Source: Linum tenue (lineage: Eukaryota > Streptophyta > Magnoliopsida > Malpighiales > Linaceae). From it: a stretch of DNA of 64,000 nt. The DNA is taken from the NCBI GenBank assembly GCA_946122785.1, contig CAMGYJ010000009.1, positions 5,548,937 through 5,612,936 on the forward strand. Reading direction: 5' to 3'. This document shows positions 12,420 through 24,534 of this stretch, one piece after another (position 1 is the stretch's first letter; the number at the start of each line of letters is the position of its first letter). The position numbers and the translations under genes were made by a program. The notes under the pieces were generated by a model. That model was not told where the DNA came from. It did no database searches and saw nothing but the letters and a program-made list of their open reading frames with translations.

Positions 12420-12780
12420 GTTTCTCCACGCCATCACTCGGCGGGAAAAAAATGGGGTTCCAGGTGTAGCTGGGGAGTAATCTCTCAATGGAAAATGTAC
12501 ATTGGTTGTTGTTGTTGTTGTTGTTGTATCAGTCAAGTATGGTCGTCGAGACATCAATTTGGGTTTAGCTTCTTCCTCCGAGTGCTTTTTTTCTTTCTTT
12601 CTGGGCCATCTTGTTTTAATCTGTGTGGCCGAAATGAACTTGTGATTTCCTGCAGCAATATGCTTGTTTGCTTTTTCCTTCGTCCTTCTCTTCCAATGAT
12701 AATAAAAATGTATAAGTGTGTTGCTGTCGTGGTGGTGCATATTATTAGTATATATATAGACCATAAACTCTTGTCATATT
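12420..12780 (+). other. PIP2 3' UTR with a GTT microsatellite
   Basis: Transcribed-looking 3' region. A (GTT)n run of about eight units lies at 12504-12527, and A/T-rich sequence with several possible polyadenylation signals (AATAAAA near 12700) follows. Confidence 0.5.
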
Positions 12781-12982
12781 AAAAGAAGATAAGGATAATA
12801 TTGTCTGGACTTTGGAGATTCAAGTCTAAAATAAACTGAGGGCTGGATGAATCCTAAAAAAGTAAAAATAGTTGAAACTTTTAAAGTTTTTGGACAAAGA
12901 ATAATAAAAAAAATATTTGAAATACTAAAAACTGGTCAAACCTTATAAAATGCTAAATAATGAAAGTCAACTAGTAACTTTA

Positions 12983-13300
12983 ACCATCGCATCCATAAAA
13001 TAAAATTTTATTTCACAACAACTATTTTCAAAATTATACTGCATAGCAATTACATATTCTCTACATCAATTAAATTCAATTTTTATTTCATATAATGGAC
13101 CCAACTAACCATTTTTAATACAACTAACCATTTTTTATCTAATCCACACCTTTTTTACCAATTAATAATGTGTCATATAATTGAAATAATATATTTTACT
13201 TTTCAAATTATCAATAATAAAATTAGTTTACTAATAAATTAAAAACATATTATAACCTTTTATAGAAATTTTTTGTATTTGGTCATAATTGTGACATCTT
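12983..13300. mobile_element. Degraded Tourist-like MITE, second copy
   Basis: AACCATCGCATCCATAAAAT and the following bases parallel the left half of the MITE at 7881, including the TTTTATTTCATATAATGGAC-type segment near 13080-13100. The right terminus is not recognisable. Confidence 0.45.
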
Positions 13301-13310
13301 TATATCTATA

Positions 13311-13345
13311 CTAGATTCTTTACCCGCGCTTTGCGCTGGGATTTG
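13311..13345 (-). mobile_element. Possible Helitron 3' terminus
   Basis: Read on the minus strand: a GC-rich hairpin (CCCAGCGC-AAA-GCGCGGG, 13341-13323), an eight-base spacer, CTAG (13314-13311), then T as the next base. Hairpin plus CTRR followed by T is the canonical Helitron 3' end. No RepHel gene is seen, and the 5' end (expected to the right, before 14744) was not located. Confidence 0.4.
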
Positions 13346-14743
13346 AAGTACGTATAGAATCTGGTTGTATTCCAAATTGCTCCAAGCTTAAATTTTAAAC
13401 ATGGTTAATTGTAGAGTGATCAGAGCAAACACACAAATTACATTGCGTGGTTTGATACGGTTCAGCGTCAAAAACAACAATAACCATCTAATCCTGCAAG
13501 ACACCAATAGAGATTCCAAGCTCCCACAAAAAGCACCTTGCCCGACTATCCATTTTAAGCACCAATTGTCCACAGAATGGCTTACATCATATATATATAA
13601 ATCAACAACAGAATGCCATCACGCCAAAATCATAATGGATGCATGCAATTTTGAACAGATAATACAACATCCGATCATCCATTTCAATGCTGAACTACCC
13701 ATAAATATGAATCTTACACATTACAAACATTTTTTCAGTAAACACGATGAGTAATAAAACAACACCAATTCAACTATTAATTACAACAACCTAAATGTCA
13801 TCAACAAAAAAGCTGCAATAAGCAACCAAAGCTAGAGATAGCACCCTGAATTACGCCAGCCATAAACCACATTACACATACATTGCTTCATAAAACAAAG
13901 TCCCACTGCCAACAACCTGAACATTACAGAATAACATTTACCTGCATACATAGGAACAAACGAACAACAATGCCAACATAAGCAAATCGTCTATATGAAG
14001 AACACAGAGGGGCAGGGCATTATAACCAGACACAAAAACCACTATTTGCATTTTCCAATGCAAGCAACTTCATAAAAGCAAGATAAAATACTACCAAAAC
14101 GGAAAACTACCCACGTTGATTTGGCAAAAAAAAAAAAATCATATCAAGATCAACATTGTTCCAGAGTTCAAGCTATAAAAAGGAAAACAAACCTTCAAGA
14201 TCATAAACAAAATATTTAAAAAGGAAAAATCATCCATTATCTTGCTATGTCCAAGTTTCAGAGAGTGAAATCATGTTAACAAATGATCATGACACCTGTG
14301 ATAAATGACCAATTAGGCTAACACCAGCAAGAAAGTTAAAGATGAATGAAGTAGGGGAAAACTCAAAGCTGTGAATGGTGAAGAAAATATGGGGCCTATG
14401 ATGCTGGTGGAATGATTTTACTATACAAAATGCACAGTTGAAACTAAATGGAGTTAAGGATCAAAGACTTTCACAAATGATCCCTTGAGATATGTAGGAA
14501 AATAAAGCAAAATTAGTAAAGGCTCTAATCTGAGTTATTTGTTCTCCAGCTTTCAACTACATATGGAATTAAAATCTGATATAGATTATGAAATGGTCAT
14601 TGGAGAAGAGACAAAACAATAAATACCACCATTTTCAGCAGTCTTAACCTGTGTGGCTGCGTCAATGAACTCCAATTTCCTCCTCCCATCAAAAGATGCA
14701 GCTCGGCAAGACTTTAATAGCAAAATTCCAAAAAAATCAATGA
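13346..14743. other. AT-rich DNA, perhaps the Helitron body
   Basis: About 1.4 kb rich in A and C without a recognisable gene. If 13311 is a Helitron end, part of this stretch would be its interior. Confidence 0.3.
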
Positions 14744-15045
14744 TGTTGAGAATTATTGAAGGGCGGCTGGCTGTTCATTGAGCAGCCGTCCCCAAAAACG
14801 TGTATACAGGACTGCATAGTATCTGCATAGTAACTTTTCCTTTTCTATAAATAGCTGAGATTTCTGATTTCAGAATTCATTCAGAGAGATGTTCGTGAGA
14901 AGAGAGAATTTCTCTCTATGTATATACTCTGTTGAAAGAAATAGAAGAGAAAGTGTTTTATATCTATTTTGTATCTACTTTGTCTATTATATCTCATATT
15001 GTCTTATTTCATAGTCTATACGTCTACATACCAAAATTCACAACA
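14744..15045 (+). repeat. 5' LTR of Copia element I
   Basis: 302 bp, TGTTGAGAATT to CACAACA, with a TATA box at 14846. The matching first bases of the 3' LTR recur at 20246. Confidence 0.75.
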
Positions 15046-16147
15046 CGTTATCAGCACGAGCGCTCTACCTACTCAAGGTCCTGCAAGTCAAAAATTGTTT
15101 TTGAGGTAGATATTTTTCATCATCAGGTACGCATACCCTCTTTTCTATAAAAAGCTCAAACAAACAGAGCCTTAACTATTTTGCCATTATGCACAGTATT
15201 TGCACAGTTTTTTTTAACGTAATGTTGCAGGGTCGCTTTCATCAAATAGTAAAATTACTATGCATATACTATTTGTGGAGCCCATGACATTATTATTATT
15301 GTTTTTATATGATATTATATTGAATGATGGGCACCGCTATGCCACTGACTTTCTAACACACTAATCGTATTATTATTACTCTTACAATTATTGTTATATT
15401 CTATGTTAAAGTGATAGCAAATTAAAAGGAATCAGAGTAAATTCCTGAAATTGATAGGTTCCAGAATGATAAAAGCTAAAGTGAATAGCTAAGGTCAAAT
15501 GACCTATGGATAAATGGGTTATCCGAATTATGAGAAATCCTCTGGACGTAATTCCATTCCCGGAAGTGAATGTGAAAAAGGACAAGGTTAAAATACCTAA
15601 ACCTAAATTGGTTTGTTCTAATGATGAGAAATTCCAACAGTAATAAATTTTCACCTGCAATGAAAAATGGGATAGTAAAGAAATTTCCTATAAAGGACAA
15701 AGATGTTACCGTACAAGTAGTACGTGAAATGGATTTAAAAATGGACAAGAACAAGGATATTGGTCATATTCTGTACTTATTGTACATGATGTTCATGATG
15801 ATGATTTTATATTCATTGTGGTGGAACTGTGGTCGGTACAATCCGCATATCCCATAAGTGAATTAAAGTATATGATTAGTTAACCACCTGTTACAAGGAA
15901 TCAATTATGTATGGTCGACTTTTACCAAGAATCACTTGAACGAAATGTTCAAACCGGGAGATAATTTTATGACGAAAAGTGATTCGCGACATGGCCAAGT
16001 TTGAACCCATGAGATTTAATTTATATGTCCATTTGTTCCATGAATACCGAAATATCAATAGGTATATATCTGTACGGAAGAATCCAATAAAGTTATCTGG
16101 TTGGATTGGATTTGATCCCAAAATTTTCATATATATATACTATGGGA

Positions 16148-16385
16148 GTTCCACACGGCCATGCCAAAAATCCACACGCCCGTTTGGAAATGGCCTTTGG
16201 CCGTGTGAAGGCTCGGCAATTCCCATACGGCCAGGAGTGCAATTTCACACGGCAGTGTGAAAATCCTCGGCCAGCCAGTGTGGTTTTCTCGGCCACACAC
16301 GGGCAAATGTATACTTCACACGGCCGTGTGGCTTGCCCGTATACCGAGCCTGAAGCCTATAAAAAATGACCCACACGGCCGCGTT
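16148..16385. repeat. Cluster of CACACGGCCGTGTG-type palindromes
   Basis: Several complete or half copies of the palindrome CACACGGCCGTGTG and variants occur within about 240 bp (for example 16153-16160, 16199-16206, 16317-16330, 16371-16380). Such repeats occur in non-coding parts of some plant LTR retroelements. Here they sit inside Copia element I and are probably a separate insertion. Confidence 0.5.
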
Positions 16386-17099
16386 GGCCAGAAAAAATCC
16401 GAATCACATTCGGTGATTTCATCACATTGGTACTCAATAAGTACCTCATATAGTCGATACAAAAGGGAAGTATTCAAACTTGAATTTATTGATAAATTTG
16501 ATTTATAAATCAAGCAGGATACATTGTATGAGATCTATCGATCTCTTCATTTTTCATACTACCATATATGGAGCAAAGACTAGAAAATATCTAGTCATGC
16601 TTATGATCCTCGCGTTTGTGTATCGAAACGTAGCGTTCATGATTGCGATAGTGTATATCTAGCAATATAAGTATTGCAATCAGAAAGAAAATCATAAAGA
16701 TCCATGACACCCAAATCAATATTAGAAAGGAAGAGATTTCTTCGGCCATTGCTTCACCCGAACTCGATAAGATCCCTGAAGCGACTTATAACGAGAAGAG
16801 TTCTCAAGAAGGGAAGAAGAATGATGGAATTGAGAGATGATGTATGATTTTTCGGTTTGAGTATAATGAAATGAAAAGGAGGAAAGTTGTTGTTCTATAG
16901 CCGAAATTGGGGATAAGATAAGGATGTTGATGTGGTAGATATTGAGAGATTGTGGTTTGAAATTTTGAAAAAGAAAATAGATATTGTAGTGTATGTCGGC
17001 CGCCATAACACACAGAAAGTGCCAAAAAGCAGATCGAATTTACCAGGTAATCATAGTTGATATTATGCTGTATGTTCTATCTAACAGTTCTCTTTTGGT

Positions 17100-17200
17100 G
17101 AAACAAAAAGAATAAGGTTCGAAATCTGGCGTCAATGGAGCTCGAACCTACGACGTTCCAGGTGAGGGCAAAGAGCCGTACCACTTCAGCCGCGTCCCCT
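17100..17200 (-). repeat. tRNA-like SINE head
   Basis: On the minus strand an A-box-like segment (GGCTGAAGTGGTA, 17191-17179) is followed about 30 bp later by a B-box-like GGTTCGAGCTCC (17149-17138). The order and spacing fit a tRNA-derived pol III promoter. The sequence does not keep a full cloverleaf, so a SINE head or tRNA relic is more likely than a gene. Confidence 0.4.
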
Positions 17201-17318
17201 TTTTGTATCATTCTTAGATTATTTCATAATATATATTATTGTGATTTAGACAACGGATTAATTCTCGTGGTTAATTATTATTTAAGAAAGAAGCAATCAA
17301 GCAAATGCAACAGTAAAC

Positions 17319-17513
17319 TTGAAGTTTACATTACGTGATAAATTGATTGTTTGGCATGACCGGTTGGGCCATCCCGGATTAATTATGATGCAAAAGAAAA
17401 TTGAGAATTTATGTGGACATTTGAAGGAATTCCACAAGACAGTTTTATCTTGTGCTGCTTGTTCTCAAAGAAAGTTGATCATGAGATCATCACCAGTGAA
17501 AGTAAGAATTTGA
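17319..17513 (+). pseudogene. GAG-pre-integrase relic of Copia element I
   Basis: A 64-residue frame with the HDRLGHPG motif and a CAAC cysteine pair, the zinc-binding start of Copia integrase. It parallels residues in the intact frame at 36467-37756. It is followed by broken integrase sequence. Confidence 0.7.
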
Positions 17514-20285
17514 ATATTATATACGATGAGCATATGTAATACCAAGTTGGTGAACCAATACACCATGTGGACCATTTAGGTATTTTATGAGTTTAATCGA
17601 TGCATCGACTAAATGGTCACATGTATTCAGCTGCAACCTGAAATTTGCAAGACTGATTGCTCAGTTGATTCAATTATGGGCACATTTTGATGAATGTCCA
17701 ATCAAGAAAATATATCTTGACAAATACTGGTGGTTACTAGAATTAATACAAAATATCTTGTAGCACATGTGTGTGCACAAAATGATCTCGATGAATCACT
17801 CACTCTGACATGTCATCTTACATGCGGCAACACTGATTTTGCATCATGCCAACAAGATGTTACTAATAAACCCCTATATAATTGGTTCTGGTCAGGACCT
17901 AAAATATCCCATCAGAGAATTTATGAAAGTGCAATATACGATGTAAGTTGATCCACCACAATTTACAAAGATGGGTTTTGCAAAGGAAAATTGGAAACTG
18001 AAGTTGCATAAGAAGTCTCTATTTGTTTTAGTGAGACTAGAATTTTTATATGATATTTATTGACGTTGTTATATGAACAAGTCAATGTTTCCAATATCAG
18101 GGGGAGAAAAAGAAAGGGTAAGCAGTTGATTTGCAAATTGGTTGAAATGAATTATGATCCTCATACTTAGAATGTGAACATGAAGTTCAAAGATAATTCA
18201 TTTGCCAAGATTGGTTAACCTACTGCCAGGCATCGTTACTGACCCAAAAGGAGGTGACGAAGTCACTAGCAACTGCTAATGCTCCTAAGTTAATATCCTA
18301 GAGGGATATATTATACACATATGACGTGTGATAAAAATTATCGGTTCCAGAAATACAAATCCTCAAATAAGAAGGGAGCTAAGAATAAAGATGGTTTTTA
18401 TAATGAGGATATTGTAATTCTATTCTCCAAGAATTATTGGTTTGGTATAACCACAGGTACCTGTTTGGGAAAATGAAAGAGCTCCCAATAAATTATATCT
18501 TGGATGAAATTTGATGGAATCAAAAGGAAGTCAACGTTGACAATGAATTTTGTATATATTGTAGCGCGCAATATGATGAATGAAAAATGAGGATCGAAAA
18601 GAATATAAAACAAGATGATTGGCCAAATCATAACGACGCATTGGAGGCAGTTATGAACTCGCCTACAGAATAAAATGTCATGGGATTTATACTCCTTGTA
18701 TACGAAGAAGTAATGTCAATAAAGCATACATGATGTCTTACAATGACATAACAAAGGGGAAGAAATTGAGAGATATTATGCTCGACCTATCAAAAGAGTA
18801 TTATATAATACTTGACATTGAGTATAAGGAGACTCACTCTCATATGGTGGATATGACTTTTGATATATAATCAATTAGTCTGGCAGTATGAGGAAAAGCG
18901 TCTAGTGGATGTAATACAGTGCATTTATAAAAGCATGCTTAATAATGATGATATTTATATGGAACTCCCTGGAGGAGTTAGTTTGCACGAAGCAAACATG
19001 TTAAGGTTTTTTTTAAGAACGTTATTCAAGTAAATTGAATTTCCCCTTAAACAAAGTGAAAGAGCATCGATTAATATGAGTTAATGATCTAGATAAATTT
19101 GAGGCAGGCATCTACGTACTCAGAATATCTTCCAATGATTGTTTCATATGTTGTGACAAAGAATCATTGGTTGTGGGTGCCAAACTTCTTATAAGAAGGT
19201 GTTTGTAATATGTTTTCAAGTTGAGATGAAAGGTATAAATATGGTTGAAACTCTTGAAGAGTGTTCAAAGGCAATAAGTTATTGAAATCAATAACTTAAA
19301 ACGACGAGACTTTAACTTGGATTACAAAATCAAATATTGTAAAACAAAGTCCTCTGCATCAAAAGATATATAAATATGCACAAATGATAATAATGGATGA
19401 ATTATCCATTGAATAGATCAAAGAGTAAGATCTATATGAAAATAATCATATGTTTGTCTATTGGTAAAGTAATTACCAAATACATGGTCGTATAGTACAT
19501 GATCTTAGTGTCATCGAAATATTAATATATTGCCACTTGATATATTAGTGGTACAATATAGAGTTAATCACGCAATGTGATATGATCACAAACAAGTTTG
19601 ATGATGTTCCCATATAAGCGGGAATAAAGTTTATATGGCTACTTGACAAAGCAACATAGAGTATCTACATCATTTGATCATGCAGATACCATAGTCACAA
19701 ATACGAAAATCATGAATCAGTTTGAAAAATATTCATGATAAAATTCATTGGAGAAAATTGGTATATGTTCCGGAAAATTGATCTTGATGATCAATCATAG
19801 TATATCTCTTAATTGAAATTAGAGATGATGATGGAGATATGATATATATTGTATTCCACAAGAGTTTTTTTTTCACTCATAACCTTCGTACAAACACCCA
19901 ACTAAATGTTTGGCTAGTTTGTTTAAACATTAATGTGACATGAGTATCACTAGAATATTTCATTCTATATTATGTGAAAAGCTAGTACATAATATATTGG
20001 ATATTGATGACTTCAAAATTGATGGATCTCCCCTTGAGGGGGAGAAAATACGCACTGCACTCTTTTTTCCTTAACCATGGTTTTTCCCACTGGGTTTTCC
20101 TGGTAAGGTTTTTAACGAGGCAGTATACAAAAGCGTATTACAAGAATTGTGTACTCTTTTTCCCTTACTAGGTTTTATCCCACTGGGTTTTCCTAGCAAG
20201 GTTTTAACGAGGCATATTCTTGATCAATGAACATCCAAGGGGGAGTGTTGAGAATTATTGAAGGGCGGCTGGCTGTTCATTGAAC

Positions 20286-20788
20286 ACCGAAGCAACTGAC
20301 AACACCTCGTTTCGCGCAACTGCATAATCTCCGGATACAGCGAGATCCTGTGTGACCAACGCGAGCGAGGCCAACCAACCAGCCCACAACCCAAGTAAAC
20401 AGTGCGTAACTACCGGTTCCATTCCAACCGAGCTTGCAAATCCCTTCCGATTCCAAACAGGCAACAGGCAACGCCCGCCCACACACCAGCCAAGGCCAGG
20501 ATAGAACAGTACAACTGAGTCACGTTGTACAGTGAAAGTAGTCTGTGTGTGCAGTGCCAGCCCCTGCGGTGGGTTTTCTTATTCCAATTTATGTATGTGT
20601 ACTTAGTTTTCATAAAATTAATAAATTTACCAAATATAATATTTTTGTTATCTTAAATTTGTAATTAAAAATGGAAAAAGAAGTTAAAAATAAAGTTACA
20701 ATCTTTTAAAAATCACAAAGCAAGAGAAAAATTAAAAGAATACCGATAATAACCAAAACGTGGGATGGAGGTGTTAGTCAATGGTATA
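20286..20788. other. Intergenic DNA, no gene seen
   Basis: Follows the truncated 3' LTR abruptly. Minus-strand frames at 20255-20613 have no recognisable family features. Confidence 0.35.
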
Positions 20789-20905
20789 TAGGGATGGCAA
20801 TGAATCGGGTTTGGGCAGATTTACCTAAACTATTTGCTTCCCCATCCCCATCTCCCAATCCACAAATCCACCATGTACCCATGCGAGGGCGATTTTTCAA
20901 ACTCA
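20789..20905. repeat. Left-end fragment of the TAGGGATGGCAA hAT-like family
   Basis: TAGGGATGGCAATGAATCGG at 20789 and the GGGT/CCCAT-rich continuation match the left terminus of the element at 45970. The right terminus was not found. Confidence 0.5.
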
Positions 20906-21284
20906 TCCCCATACCGGCAAGTTTCAGATATTGTGAGGTCTTAATATAAGTCGAAACTCCAACTCCCGGACTTATCAATCAGAAACGTAGCAAAATAAAT
21001 GGTTAGTAACACAACGAACACAAAACGGAATTAACCTTCGGACCTACTACACGGCTGGGAATAGGATGAAGTATACGATGTGGCTCTACAACTAGGGTGA
21101 TGAACTAGTTGATAACGTCGGCTCTCCTTACCGGCTCGATTCCACGATTCGGCAAGAAAGAAAAAAGTAAGAGTTTAATACTCAAAACTAGGGTTTCTTA
21201 TTGATATGAACAAGAACCAAACTACGTTATATTCAATTTGATATGATCTGATCCAAACATTGATTTTGTTCGATGCGGTCTGAT

Positions 21285-21752
21285 CAAGGTTGTCAACCCG
21301 CGGGTTGACCCGGACCCGGTCGAGCTAGTGGGTCAAGGGTTAATGGGTCAATCATTTTAGCCCGGTTTGGCCCGGAAATATAGAAAGAGTCATTATATTG
21401 CACTTATCCTCATAAATTATATAAAATCTTATTTAACATATGAGTTATAACATATAATATTACACCAAAATAACATATCGTACTTAGATCCAACATATAG
21501 TGAAAATTCACACACACTTATATAACATAAATATTCAAATGTTCAACTTAGTATTCCAAAGATTGAGTTAGGCGAAAAGAAAAATTGGAAAATAGGCACA
21601 TTTCGCAAACTAAAGAAAAAAATGACACAATTTGACCTCCAACCCGGTACCTAATAGCGGTCGACCCGACGGGTGCGTACGGCCCGTTTTTCTTACCGGG
21701 TCAGGGTCAAATTGGGTCGACCCGTGGGTCAACCCGCAGGTTGACAACCTTG
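21285..21752. mobile_element. Non-autonomous hAT-like element with 8-bp target duplication
   Basis: 468 bp with terminal inverted repeats starting CAAGGTTGTCAACC and ending in its near-exact reverse complement. Subterminal GGGTTGACCC/GGGTCAACCC repeats are present. It is flanked by GGTCTGAT at 21277-21284 and 21753-21760. An 8-bp duplication indicates hAT-type integration. No coding capacity. Confidence 0.8.
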
Positions 21753-21760
21753 GGTCTGAT

Positions 21761-23440
21761 ACATACCAACTAGTATAGCACACCCTAAAGGAGAGATGGA
21801 AATATTGGGAAAGTGTATATGCGTCCATTTAAACGTGGCCGAGTGCAGGACTAAAGTGAGCCGAAACTGAAGTCCAATAAGAGGTGCAAACGGGAGCCCA
21901 CTTGGTCATAACTTTCTCAAGGTCACAGCCCATGGGCCCAAAATCATCCCAAAGAATCCATAAACATCTCAACACTCAAAGCACACAGAAATTACTGTCG
22001 ATATTATTAAGGAGACCGAGACCGACCCAAAACGACAGCTCCTTCGCCATTGAATCCCATAAAAACGACCGGACCGCCATTAGAATATAACATTCCTCTC
22101 GCCATTACGAATTTCAATTTCCCCACCCCTAGCCTGCGCGCCAGAATTATCATTCATCACATATTATAATCACCTGCTCCGAATTGCTTCTTCACTAACG
22201 AAAGAGAAGTACTAATTAAGCATCATCAACCTGTTTGACAAATTTTATCTAATTTCTATTTGTTGTTTGCCGATCTATTCAGTTCATATTTTCTGTTCGG
22301 GATGTGTAGAAATTTATGCATTGTACCTTTTTAGTGAGCAATGATGAAGCTCACTCTAGCCAGCTAGCTTTAGTGAGCAATGATGGCCAAAATCAAGCCA
22401 TGTAGAAGTAGATGAATCATAATGTAAAATTCCCCTACGTTGTTCTATCTTTCAATTCTTTCCATATGCTTTTACTGGTTTATGAATCCGCTATTCTGTC
22501 TTACTTTTGTCTTAATAGTATTTGCGGATAGTTGCGGTAAGCTATTTAGTTTAACATTAGTGTTCCACTTTGCAATCTTTTGGTGTTTGGTTTGGTCCAG
22601 GGTGTTGTTTAAGTTGGGATGGGCAAAATGTTTGCTCTGGTATGGATTAATAGCTTGAACAGTAGGTATCAGTAAAAATACCCTTCTCTTAATCCTTTGA
22701 AAGTTGCGGAATTTACTCTTTGTTGTTCATGTTGCGTTTGTACGTGCTGCACTTTGGGATAAGGTTGAGAGTAGTATCCTCATCTATTTTAACCAAGTGT
22801 CGAGTTATACATATACATTTGTTACAACTAGGACTTCAATGTGAATGGAAGGATTCAAATGTCTTCACCATCGGATTAATCAACTGTGCCTTCTATCATG
22901 ACCTCTCTTCAAACTATCGTAATTAAACAAATAACTCTCCTATGTATTGTTCATGACTCTCTTTCTCCATAGAGCATCATATAGTTTGAGGTTTAAATAC
23001 TAATTGTAGGAGAGATCCGTTGCAATTAGTATGTTTGGTGTAGATATGCTTTTGAGAAGCACAAGGTTGTAGCCATGGATGGAGCTTTGAGGAAGTAGGC
23101 TTTCTTTTGAGTCTTTTGGGTAAGTGATGGTAGAGAGGTGGACTGTTGTTCTGGAGGCGATGGAGGAAAGAGGCGACAAGATGACTGAAGACGATAGAAA
23201 GCAATTGCAAAGAAACAATCTCCTTGGAGCCGGAAGGGTTCTGCAGCAAGTCAGCAACGTTTTGGTGGAGATAGAAGCAACTGAAAAGCAATGTCGTGGA
23301 GGTGCTATGGTTACTTATTGATTTTACTCATGTGGTGCTTTTTCTCATGGTTAAGAGACTGTTGTAGAAAGGATGATGGCAGAGGAACACTAGAGTTGGA
23401 AAGTGGTGATATTGCTTGTGAAATATACCTTCCTATATCG
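21761..23440. other. Intergenic DNA, no gene supported
   Basis: Mixed AT-rich sequence. A plus-strand frame at 23124-23321 and a minus-strand frame over 22977-23291 lie directly upstream of the kinase fragment at 23459, but neither resembles a known domain. Confidence 0.35.
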
Positions 23441-23458
23441 GCTTCATAGTGTCCCGGG

Positions 23459-23822
23459 ATGGCCCAAAATTTTCGGTTGTTCGAACTAAAAGATGCCACA
23501 AATAGGTTCAAGGAGTTCAATGAACTTGGGCATGGAAGTTATGGGTTTGTTTACAAAGCTGTTCTTACATATGTAAGGTTGGTCGAAGTTAAAAGAGCAA
23601 ACGATGCAACTATAATCCACACCACTAGTAGGGACTTTGTAACGAATTTAGAAGTTCTGTACAATGTTAGACATTTAAAAATCACCAACCTACTGGGTTA
23701 CTGCTCGAAAATGGGGGAGACTTCTGGTGTATGAATAATGATGCATCATGGTGCTTTGCATGATCATCTCAACAACAGGCTTAGCTTTCGATCACTGGAT
23801 TGGACCCTTTGTTATTTTTGTG
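23459..23822 (+). pseudogene. CRINKLY4-related (CCR4-like) receptor kinase fragment
   Basis: The frame 23459-23734 reads as the N-lobe of a plant CRINKLY4-related kinase: an F-x-L-F-E-L-KDATN-x-F start, a degenerate glycine loop (GHGSYGFVYKA), VKRAN containing the ATP-binding Lys, IIHTTSRDF, and NVRHLKITNLLGYC. After about 23715 the homology (a hinge like LLVYE, then HHGALHDHL) continues in another frame with stop codons and ends near 23822. The rest of the kinase, the membrane segment and the ectodomain are missing. This is a non-functional fragment. Confidence 0.75.
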
Positions 23823-23866
23823 CACCATGTTTGTAATGTTTTTTATGATTAAAAAAGGAACAACCC

Positions 23867-23921
23867 GGTTGACTTTTGGATGGAACTCCTCTATATAGAG
23901 ATGGAGCCTCCAAAGTCAACC
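23867..23921. repeat. Short hairpin, copy 1
   Basis: Arms GGTTGACTTTTGGATGGA and TGGAGCCTCCAAAGTCAACC flank a TCTATATAGAGA centre. A related copy follows at 24010-24070 with similar left flanking sequence (CACCATGTTTGTAATGTTT at both), so a unit of about 140 bp was tandemly duplicated. Confidence 0.65.
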
Positions 23922-24009
23922 AGGGCGTTTTTCCATTTTGTATGATTTGTCGGTCTAGTTTGTTATTTTTATCCACCATGTTTGTAATGTTTGTATGTCT
24001 AAAAAATAA

Positions 24010-24070
24010 CATGGTTGACTTTGTGACGGAGACCCTCTATATAGGGATGGAGCCTCCTAAGTCAACATGG
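24010..24070. repeat. Short hairpin, copy 2
   Basis: Arms CATGGTTGACTTTG and CTAAGTCAACATG around CTCTATATAGGG. It is a diverged copy of the hairpin at 23867-23921. TTTGTAT-rich degenerate repeats follow to about 24220. Confidence 0.65.
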
Positions 24071-24534
24071 TTGTTTTTTCATTTTGTATGGTTTATATTG
24101 TTTGTCGGTCTAGTTTGTATTATTTGTACAGTTCGTATGTTTTGTATTGTTTGTAAATCTGTTTGTATGTTTTGTCGTTTTAGTTTGTATTGTTTGTAAG
24201 TCCGGTTTGTATACTTTGTAATTTTTCATAATATCCAAATTACCCCTGCCACTAATTAAAAATCTATTCCCACTTTTTAACCATTGAATTGATTTGTCTA
24301 GATCTAATGGCTAGTAGGAGCTTAGTCAAGTGACTAAAGACCCTTTGATCATGAGATCCGCTCTCGAAAACCAATTGCACATCATCATTCAAATACAATA
24401 ATCTGTAGCTTCAATTTGGCAAAAAATTGTGGATTCGCGTTAGGATCCCTCCTAAAGGGGATTCAAATTGTGATTTTGTACACTATTCTTTGTAGTACAA
24501 ATCATCTGCTGCTGCCCAATTGCTGTGAAATAAC

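Larger units (their letters stand above)
14744..20285 (+). mobile_element. Decayed Ty1/Copia retrotransposon (element I)
   Basis: The left LTR spans about 14744-15045 (TGTTGAG start, TATAAATA at 14846-14853, end CAACA). It is followed by the same putative primer-binding context, CGTTATCAGCACGAG, as in the younger element at 34547. The start of the right LTR is at 20246 directly after the polypurine tract AAGGGGGAG (20237-20245), but only about 40 bp remain. Internal relics run parallel to the young element: a GAG-pre-integrase zinc finger (17319-17513), integrase (about 17530-18000), reverse-transcriptase pieces (18060-19070) and the shared pre-LTR tail at about 20050-20240. Numerous stops and frameshifts make it non-functional. 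Confidence 0.8.
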
